A stretch of 11,484 bases of DNA from Flavobacteriaceae bacterium TMED121. Lineage in GTDB: Bacteria > Bacteroidota > Bacteroidia > Flavobacteriales > Flavobacteriaceae. Below the pieces are notes generated by a model. It was given only the letters and a program-made list of their open reading frames with translations. It did not search any database and was not told the origin of the DNA. The translations under genes and the position numbers were made by a program. Each line of letters starts with the position of its first letter. Position 1 is the first letter of the stretch. The stretch spans positions 15,226 to 26,709 of the forward strand of contig NHFW02000031.1 in assembly GCA_002171295.2 (NCBI GenBank), in the 5' to 3' direction. Positions 6,623 through 11,484 of this stretch are shown here, piece by piece.

Positions 6623-6641
6623 TTAATCTAAATTAGATTAA
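6623..6641. promoter_or_regulatory. 19 bp perfect palindrome, candidate Lrp-type operator
   Basis: TTAATCTAA (6623-6631), one central A, TTAGATTAA (6633-6641): nine-base arms without mismatch. The last base is the A of the DUF423 ATG. Dyad-symmetric, AT-rich sites of about 15-19 bp next to their own gene are typical for Lrp/AsnC regulators, so this is the best operator candidate. It would lie between the -7 and -33 regions of lrp on the minus strand, and in the leader of DUF423 on the plus strand, where it could also fold into a weak A-U hairpin at the start codon. Confidence 0.5.
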
Positions 6642-7009
6642 TGAGAAAGTTTCAATTAGCAGGGGCAAGTTTTGCACTTTTATCGATTGCTTTAGGTGCT
6701 TTTGCAAGTCACTTTTTGAAATCTTATTTTGATGTATTAGAATTAGATACTTTTGAAACAGGAATTAGGTATATGATGTATCATGGACTGAGCATGCTTA
6801 TTCTGGCTAAGTTCGAAATTTCAAAAAATGTCTGGATTTTTAGACTATTTTTTTGGGGTACAGTACTATTCAGTTTTAGTCTTTTTTTACTTAGCCTTGA
6901 AAAATTTTTTTCAATTGATTCAGCATTTTTTGGGCTAGTTACTCCTTTAGGTGGGACACTATTAATTTTAGCATGGACAATTTTGATTTGGAGAATTCTT
7001 AAAAAATAA
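6641..7009 (+). CDS. DUF423 family small membrane protein
   Basis: A 122-residue inner-membrane protein of the DUF423 family (the family of E. coli YgdD), with no established biochemical role. About four hydrophobic segments lie near residues 5-26, 44-60, 67-86 and 97-119. The signature parts are present: LGAFASHFLK near 18-27, the FETGIRYMMYHGLSMLIL block near 38-55, GTVLFSFSLFLL near 73-84, and TPLGGTLLILAW near 100-112. The start is ATG; no other in-frame start fits so well. It is divergent from lrp and converges on hemD with a 16 bp gap. Its link to the regulator is by position only. Confidence 0.88.
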   Translation: MRKFQLAGASFALLSIALGAFASHFLKSYFDVLELDTFETGIRYMMYHGLSMLILAKFEISKNVWIFRLFFWGTVLFSFSLFLLSLEKFFSIDSAFFGLVTPLGGTLLILAWTILIWRILKK

Positions 7010-7025
7010 AAATGGGCGTTGAAAT

Positions 7026-7769
7026 CTAATTACCCAAGGTTTTGATATACTTTTCAATAGCCATACTCATTGAAGGAGCCTCTGGAGTTGGAGCTTTAAT
7101 GTCAATCCTCAGCTTTGCTTTGTCTGCAGCCTTTTCGGTGGCATTTCCAAAAGCTGCTATTCGCGTATTTTTTTGCTCGAAGTTAGGAAAGTTCTTAAAA
7201 AGTGATTCAATACCAGATGGACTAAAAAAAACTAAAACATCATAATATACGTCTCTCAAATCTGAAAGATCACTAACGACTGTCCTGTATAATTGTGCTC
7301 TAGTCCAATTAACACCCATCTTATCTAAACTGTTAGGAATACTTGGCTTGAGAACATCAGATGAAGGGAGTAAGAAACTCTCTTTTTCAAATTTTTTAAA
7401 AATGGCTTCTAAATCATTGATATTTCTATCCCCTACATAAATTTTCCTTTTTCTGTAGACAACATATTTTTGAAGGTAGTAAGCGACAGCCTCAGATTGA
7501 CAGAAGTATTTTGTAGCGTCAGGAACCTTGTATCGCATCTCTTCAGTAACTCTAAAGAAGTGGTCAACAGCATTTCTACTTGTTAGAACTATATTGTTAT
7601 AATCTGAAAAGTTAATCTTTTGTAATCGTACCTCTTTAGCAGTTAATCCCTCAACATGAATAAAAGGGCGAAAATCAATTTTAAGTTTATGCTTTTCTCT
7701 TAATCTAGAATAAGGAGATTTGTCACTTGCAGGCTCAGGTTGTGATACTAGTATAGTCTTCACTTTCAT
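7026..7769 (-). CDS. hemD: Uroporphyrinogen-III synthase (HemD-like)
   Basis: This enzyme closes and flips ring D of hydroxymethylbilane to give uroporphyrinogen III, the branch point to haem and corrinoids. The 247-residue protein diverges from textbook HemD, as the family commonly does, but keeps the bilobal pattern: LVSQPEPASDKSPYS at the N-terminus, NIVLTSRNAVDHFF at about 59-72, YVGD and LLPSSDV in the second lobe, LYRTVVS at 160-166 (Tyr161 sits where the conserved active-site Tyr is expected), FFSPSGIESLF at 181-191 and RIAAFGNATEKAA near 203-215. The ATG at 7769 is used. It follows the DUF4271 gene by 24 bp and is probably co-transcribed with it. No other haem gene is near, so the assignment rests on motifs alone. 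Confidence 0.85.
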   Translation of the reverse strand: MKVKTILVSQPEPASDKSPYSRLREKHKLKIDFRPFIHVEGLTAKEVRLQKINFSDYNNIVLTSRNAVDHFFRVTEEMRYKVPDATKYFCQSEAVAYYLQKYVVYRKRKIYVGDRNINDLEAIFKKFEKESFLLPSSDVLKPSIPNSLDKMGVNWTRAQLYRTVVSDLSDLRDVYYDVLVFFSPSGIESLFKNFPNFEQKNTRIAAFGNATEKAADKAKLRIDIKAPTPEAPSMSMAIEKYIKTLGN

Positions 7770-7793
7770 ACTCTATTTTTTATTTATAAAAAT

Positions 7794-8495
7794 TCAATAA
7801 AATATTCTATAGAGCCAAAGCCAAGGCGCTATTTTGAGACCACAAATATATAAAAATATATAAAACGAGTATTCAGGTTTTCTAAATGCAATTTTCCAAT
7901 ATAACAAGAAGTGCGAAATAATGATTAATAAAGAGGTTATAATTGATAAAAATAGAATTATAGCTTGTGATTTTTGAAAACCATAGTAAAATATTATAAA
8001 GCTGGTTAAAATAAAAATACTGATCGATCCGTGAAAGCTGAAACTTTTATAAATAGTTTGACTGAATATTTTTTCTAAGTCAGAGTACCAAAAAATTATT
8101 TTTAAAAAAAAATATCTGAAAATTACAACAAAGGATATAAAAAAAATAAAAAAGGGAAATGGAACCTTTCCAAATGAACCAGAAAGGATTATATCGTAAA
8201 AAAAATAACTTAACAGAAAATAGCTTACAAAAATTATAACTAATAAAATTAAATTGAATAAAGTAAATGGCTTAAATAATTTTTCTTTTTTGTAGATAAT
8301 TGAAAAGTTATTGATTTTCCACGATTTTAAAAAAAAAGTTAATTGACTTGGGTATCTTTTGTAAAGAAAAACGATTAGATAAAAGGCTAATAATATCAGT
8401 AATGTTACCCAATCCTCGTTTGTTTGTAATTTATTTATCCAGCCAAACATTAAATAAAAATAAGGAAGTATTCCCACACAAAGTTTTATTTCCAT
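7794..8495 (-). CDS. DUF4271 membrane protein
   Basis: A very Phe- and Ile-rich integral membrane protein of up to 233 residues, which I assign to DUF4271, a Bacteroidota family of unknown function. Hydrophobic segments occur near residues 30-45, 80-103, 112-135, 153-170, 178-198 and 212-230, about six helices. The start is uncertain. ATG at 8495 gives 233 residues, but relatives typically begin shortly before the segment matching NEDWVTLLILLAFYL, which favours the ATG at 8450 (218 residues, MFGWINKLQ). The family assignment rests partly on context: upstream of hemD and divergent from the Dpm-like gene, a neighbourhood I recall from other flavobacteria. Two nine-A tracts (plus-strand 8104-8112 and 8329-8337) lie within the gene. 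Confidence 0.75.
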   Translation of the reverse strand: MEIKLCVGILPYFYLMFGWINKLQTNEDWVTLLILLAFYLIVFLYKRYPSQLTFFLKSWKINNFSIIYKKEKLFKPFTLFNLILLVIIFVSYFLLSYFFYDIILSGSFGKVPFPFFIFFISFVVIFRYFFLKIIFWYSDLEKIFSQTIYKSFSFHGSISIFILTSFIIFYYGFQKSQAIILFLSIITSLLIIISHFLLYWKIAFRKPEYSFYIFLYICGLKIAPWLWLYRIFY

Positions 8496-8504
8496 TGATT
8501 TAGT

Positions 8505-8512
8505 TAAATTTA
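8505..8512 (+). promoter_or_regulatory. Candidate -7 box of the dpm-pyrC operon (TAAATTTA)
   Basis: TAAATTTA followed by CA, seven of eight positions of TAnnTTTG, ending ten bases before the ATG of the mannosyltransferase gene. With the boxes before nadA and ftsX it gives the shared pattern TAA(A/T)TTTACA. Transcription would start almost at the ATG, giving a very short leader. Confidence 0.25.
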
Positions 8513-8522
8513 CAATCTACCT

Positions 8523-9245
8523 ATGGAAAAAGCGCTGGTTATTATTCCCACTTATAATGAGGCTGAAAACATAAAAAAAGTGATTGAAGCCTCGATTAGA
8601 GAAAAGACCTTTGATGTTTTAGTAGTTGACGACTCCTCTCCTGATGGAACATCATCTATTGTGAAAGAAGTTATTAAATCATATCCAAAAAAGATTTTTC
8701 TCGAGGTAAGGAAAAATAAAGATGGGCTAGGAAGAGCATATGTTCATGGTTTTAAATGGGCTATTAAAAAAAAGTACGATTACATTTTCGAAATGGATGC
8801 AGATTTTTCCCATAACCCCAGTGAACTCATCACTATGTTGGAGTACTTAAAAAAAGGGAATGATATGGTTATCGGTTCTAGATATATAAAAGGAATCAAT
8901 GTTGTTAATTGGCCTCTTGGTCGGATTCTGTTATCCTATTTAGCTTCTGTTTATGTTAGAGTAATAACATCAATGCCAATAAAAGATCCTACCGCAGGTT
9001 TTGTTGGATATAAAAGAGAAGTATTGGAAGCAATTGCACTCGATAAAGTTAAATTTGTTGGCTATGCTTTTCAAGTAGAAATGAAATACAAGACTTGGCG
9101 AAAAAAATTCAGTTATATTGAACATCCGATAATCTTTACAAACAGAACTCTCGGATTTTCAAAAATGGATGGAAGAATAATTTGGGAAGGTTTATTAGGC
9201 GTTTTAATTTTAAGAATTAATGATATTTTTGGCTTAAATAAATGA
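8523..9245 (+). CDS. Polyprenol-phosphate mannosyltransferase (Dpm1-like GT2)
   Basis: A 240-residue GT-A glycosyltransferase of family GT2 that resembles dolichol/polyprenol monophosphomannose synthases, which move mannose from GDP-mannose to a polyprenyl phosphate on the cytoplasmic membrane face. Visible motifs are IPTYNEAENI at 8-17, VVDDSSPDGT at 34-43, the DXD-type metal site MDADFSHNP at 91-99, VIGSRYIKG near 116-124, DPTAGFVGYKREVL near 155-168 and GYAFQVEMKYK near 180-190. No C-terminal membrane domain is present, so it is the soluble, peripheral form. The lipid product may feed protein O-mannosylation or surface glycans. The acceptor could differ; other sugars (for example glucose) are possible in this family. 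Its stop overlaps the pyrC start by four bases (ATGA). Confidence 0.9.
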   Translation: MEKALVIIPTYNEAENIKKVIEASIREKTFDVLVVDDSSPDGTSSIVKEVIKSYPKKIFLEVRKNKDGLGRAYVHGFKWAIKKKYDYIFEMDADFSHNPSELITMLEYLKKGNDMVIGSRYIKGINVVNWPLGRILLSYLASVYVRVITSMPIKDPTAGFVGYKREVLEAIALDKVKFVGYAFQVEMKYKTWRKKFSYIEHPIIFTNRTLGFSKMDGRIIWEGLLGVLILRINDIFGLNK

Positions 9246-10588
9246 GGGAAATTTTAATAAAAGAGGCCTTTTTGGTTAATGAGGGAGTTGTTATTCAAAA
9301 AGACTTACTAATAAGAGGGGAGTTTATAGAGTTAATCAGTGATTCAATCCTACCTTCAAGTTCAATGGAAGTGATTGATGCAAAAGGATTACATCTATTG
9401 CCCGGTTGGATTGATGATCAGGTTCATTTCCGAGAGCCAGGTTTAACTCACAAAGCTACTATTGCAAGTGAGTCAAGAGCTGCTGTTGCAGGCGGGATAA
9501 CATCTTTTTTAGAAATGCCAAATACCTTACCTCAAACCACTGATCTTAATGCATTGTTAAATAAACACGCCCTTGCAACCAAAAGCTCTATTGCAAATTT
9601 TGGGTTTCTCCTTGGAGGTACAAATGACAATCTAAAGGATATTATTCAAATAGATGAAAATGAAGTAGCTGGTATAAAATTATTTTTGGGGTCCTCAACT
9701 GGAAAAATGCTTGTAGATAATGAAAAAGTTCTCGAGGAAATCTTTTCAAAAACTACCCTTCCTATTGCTGTTCATTGTGAGGATGAGTCCACAATTAAAA
9801 ATAATTTATTAAAATACAGAAAGAAATATGGGGACAATATCCCAATTGAAAAACATCCAGAAATCAGAAGCGAAGATGCCTGCTATATTTCCTCCTCAAA
9901 GGCAATTGCACTTGCAAAAAAAACTGGTGCAAGATTGCACGTTTTTCATATATCTACAGCTAAGGAAACCCATTTATTTTCAAATAATCAGCCTTTGGCT
10001 TCAAAACAAATCACTGCAGAAGTTTGTGTTCACCATTTATGGTTTTCAGAAGAGGATTATAAAAGAAAAGGTACTCTTATAAAATGGAATCCTGCAGTTA
10101 AAAAAGAATCTGATCGTCTTGAACTCTGGAAAGCACTTAATGATAACAGAATCGATATCCTCGCCACCGATCATGCTCCTCACACCCTAAATGAAAAACA
10201 AAATGTATATACTTCAGCCCCCTCTGGAGGTCCTTTGGTTCAACACGCTCTAATCGCCCTATTAACTTTGGCCCAAAAAGGTAAAATTACTCTTGAAAAA
10301 CTTGTTGAAAAAGCTTGTCACAATCCGGCTATCCTCTTTAAGATACAAAATCGAGGATTTTTGAAAGAAGGTTATTTTGCAGACCTGGTATTGGTAGATT
10401 TGAATAAAAAAACTACCGTTACTAGGGAAAATATACTCTACAAATGTGCTTGGTCTCCTTTCGAGGGAACAACCTTTGATGCTTCGATTGAAAAGACTTT
10501 TGTAAATGGTAATTTAGTCTATGATCAAGGCGAAATAATTGAGTCTGCATTGGGGAGAAAACTAACTTTTGAAAGAAATGATCTTTAA
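9242..10588 (+). CDS. pyrC: Dihydroorotase, Bacteroidota type
   Basis: Dihydroorotase cyclises carbamoyl-aspartate to dihydroorotate, the third step of UMP synthesis. The 448-residue amidohydrolase shows GWIDDQVHFREPGLTHK at 55-71, AAVAGGITSFLEMPNT at 80-95, GIKLFLGSSTG at 144-154 with Lys146 where a bridging Lys is expected, AVHCEDE at 176-182 (His178), LHVFHISTAKE at 232-242 (His236), ATDHAPHT at 308-315 (Asp310) and SAPSGGPLVQHAL near 325-337. The first metal motif, normally D-x-H-x-H, here reads D58-D59-Q60-V61-H62, so the first zinc His is Gln. Everything else suggests an active enzyme. The start ATG overlaps the preceding stop (ATGA). The other pyr genes are not nearby. Confidence 0.94.
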   Translation: MREILIKEAFLVNEGVVIQKDLLIRGEFIELISDSILPSSSMEVIDAKGLHLLPGWIDDQVHFREPGLTHKATIASESRAAVAGGITSFLEMPNTLPQTTDLNALLNKHALATKSSIANFGFLLGGTNDNLKDIIQIDENEVAGIKLFLGSSTGKMLVDNEKVLEEIFSKTTLPIAVHCEDESTIKNNLLKYRKKYGDNIPIEKHPEIRSEDACYISSSKAIALAKKTGARLHVFHISTAKETHLFSNNQPLASKQITAEVCVHHLWFSEEDYKRKGTLIKWNPAVKKESDRLELWKALNDNRIDILATDHAPHTLNEKQNVYTSAPSGGPLVQHALIALLTLAQKGKITLEKLVEKACHNPAILFKIQNRGFLKEGYFADLVLVDLNKKTTVTRENILYKCAWSPFEGTTFDASIEKTFVNGNLVYDQGEIIESALGRKLTFERNDL

Positions 10589-10589
10589 A

Positions 10590-10949
10590 ATGAAAAGTTT
10601 AATTAAAATTATTTTTTTTTCTTTTCTTTTCTCTTGTTCCGATCTTAAAGATGGAAATCCTCCCGAGAATTTAATTGGACAAGAATTGATGAGTAAAATA
10701 ATGTTAGATGTTATATTAATGAAGAATATCAAGCGGAATGGATATGCAGTAAAGGAAAAAAGAAATCTTTTGGTTGATCAATATATTCTCCAAAAATATG
10801 GGGTAGATAGCCTACAATTCAACACAAGTAAGAGTTTCTATTCGAAAAACCCTAAAGAATATATTTATGTCTTTGAAGTAATTGAAGCTAAATTAAATGA
10901 GTTAAGGGATAGTATTCAAAAAATTGAGATTGAGGAGAGGCCTAATTAG
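10590..10949 (+). CDS. DUF4296 lipoprotein
   Basis: A 119-residue predicted lipoprotein of the DUF4296 family, function unknown. The N-terminus MKSLIKIIFFSFLFSCS is a lipoprotein signal with lipobox LFSC and Cys at residue 16. The mature part contains the family features: PENLIGQELMSKIMLDVIL, then YILQKYGVDSLQFNTSKSFY and NPKEYIYVFEVIEAKL, ending in a charged helix. The ATG at 10590 lies one base after the pyrC stop. In-frame starts at 10578 (ATG) and 10569 (TTG) would overlap pyrC and put a charged stretch before the signal, so they are less likely. It is the last gene of the dpm-pyrC run. A nine-T tract (10612-10620) falls inside the signal-peptide codons. The fold is all-helical by appearance; the role is open. 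Confidence 0.85.
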   Translation: MKSLIKIIFFSFLFSCSDLKDGNPPENLIGQELMSKIMLDVILMKNIKRNGYAVKEKRNLLVDQYILQKYGVDSLQFNTSKSFYSKNPKEYIYVFEVIEAKLNELRDSIQKIEIEERPN

Positions 10950-10970
10950 TATGCTGTTTTTCATCTGGAT

Positions 10971-11484
10971 TTAAAATTTTTTTATTGAAAGGTCGATTGT
11001 TGTGTATTCAAAATCAATGAAGGATTTTATTTTTTTACCACTTATTTTTGTCTTATCGAAAATTATTTTTACTAATGCTTTCGTAAAAAATCTTTTTCGA
11101 AATCCAATTATTTCAAGCAAATATTCAACTATCCATAAAAAATAAAGAAATCCTTTAGATATTTTAATAACCGGATTATTTTTTTTTTGAGCTTTTAATA
11201 ATGCAAGAATCATTGATTTTCCTGTCCAGTTTTCGGCAACTAAAGCAAACCTTTCAGACTTAATTTCTGAGTTCATTAATTTTGTCATTACAAAAATCAC
11301 GTCCTCTACCCAAACATAGCCACTTGTTCCCGGGCTATAAAACCTGAACCAATTCTTCATGCGTTTAAAAGTTTTTTCCATTGGACTGCCCGGGCCTAAA
11401 ACTATACCAGGATTTACTATTGCTACACAAAGGCCTTCTTGACTACCTCTCCACACCTCCATTTCAGCACCATATTTTGAATAG
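10971..11484 (-). CDS. NAD-dependent epimerase/dehydratase, C-terminal part (runs off right edge)
   Basis: The 3' end of an extended short-chain dehydrogenase/reductase gene; 170 residues are visible. The reading frame stays open through the last base. The first residues read YSKYGAEMEVWRGSQEG, the helix that follows the catalytic Tyr and includes the Lys of Y-x-x-x-K (in SKY); the Tyr four residues before that Lys falls just outside the window. The next block, AIVNPGIVLGPG, is the typical strand and loop of this family, and GYVWVEDVIFVMTKLM matches the V-x-V-x-D-V segment. The C-terminal part has a hydrophobic stretch around GFLYFLWIVEYLLEII. A 10-base A tract (11179-11188, plus-strand T) lies in the gene. 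The substrate cannot be told. It converges on the DUF4296 gene across a 21 bp gap. Confidence 0.9.
   Translation of the reverse strand, partial: YSKYGAEMEVWRGSQEGLCVAIVNPGIVLGPGSPMEKTFKRMKNWFRFYSPGTSGYVWVEDVIFVMTKLMNSEIKSERFALVAENWTGKSMILALLKAQKKNNPVIKISKGFLYFLWIVEYLLEIIGFRKRFFTKALVKIIFDKTKISGKKIKSFIDFEYTTIDLSIKKF

Noticed and set aside
9828..10082. 84-residue open frame inside pyrC
   Set aside because: Overlaps the conserved His178-His236 region of PyrC in another frame; no support.
1..11484. Mobile element, CRISPR array, tRNA or rRNA gene, toxin-antitoxin or defence locus
   Set aside because: Nothing of the kind was seen; genes are tightly packed core functions with no spaced repeat array, transposase motifs or tRNA cloverleaf.

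Overview
The window looks like ordinary chromosome of an AT-rich member of the Bacteroidota, most likely a flavobacterium or close relative. The evidence is the set of lineage-typical families (DUF3098, DUF4271, DUF4296), a LeuRS with a long extra segment after the HIGH motif, start codons without Shine-Dalgarno sequences, and promoter-like boxes resembling the Bacteroidota -7 element TAnnTTTG. All calls rest on reading motifs by eye; no search was run.

Layout. (1) 1-2857, minus strand: ftsX, a DUF3098 membrane protein, uppP and truB form a tight operon (22 bp gap, 4 bp overlap, 1 bp gap), followed after about 60 bp by the 5' end of nadA, which runs off the left edge. (2) 2976-6052, plus strand: leuS, divergent from ftsX, overlaps a SemiSWEET transporter gene by one base. 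(3) 6073-7009: an Lrp/AsnC regulator (minus) and a DUF423 membrane protein (plus) diverge from a 97 bp spacer packed with inverted repeats. (4) 7026-8495, minus strand: a probable uroporphyrinogen-III synthase and the DUF4271 membrane protein. (5) 8523-10949, plus strand: polyprenol-phosphate mannosyltransferase, dihydroorotase (4 bp overlap) and a DUF4296 lipoprotein (1 bp gap). (6) 10971-11484, minus strand: C-terminal part of an NAD-dependent epimerase that runs off the right edge.

Functionally the window is mostly housekeeping: NAD synthesis (nadA), tRNA modification and charging (truB, leuS), lipid carriers and the envelope (uppP, ftsX, Dpm-like GT2), haem (hemD) and pyrimidines (pyrC), with four small lineage-specific or poorly characterised membrane or lipoprotein genes (DUF3098, DUF423, DUF4271, DUF4296). 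I found no mobile element, CRISPR array, RNA gene, defence locus or secondary-metabolite cluster, and no convincing new system. The best leads are the palindrome-rich lrp/DUF423 spacer, the Gln in place of a metal-binding His in PyrC, the coupling of a SemiSWEET gene to leuS, and the uncharacterised DUF genes locked into essential operons.
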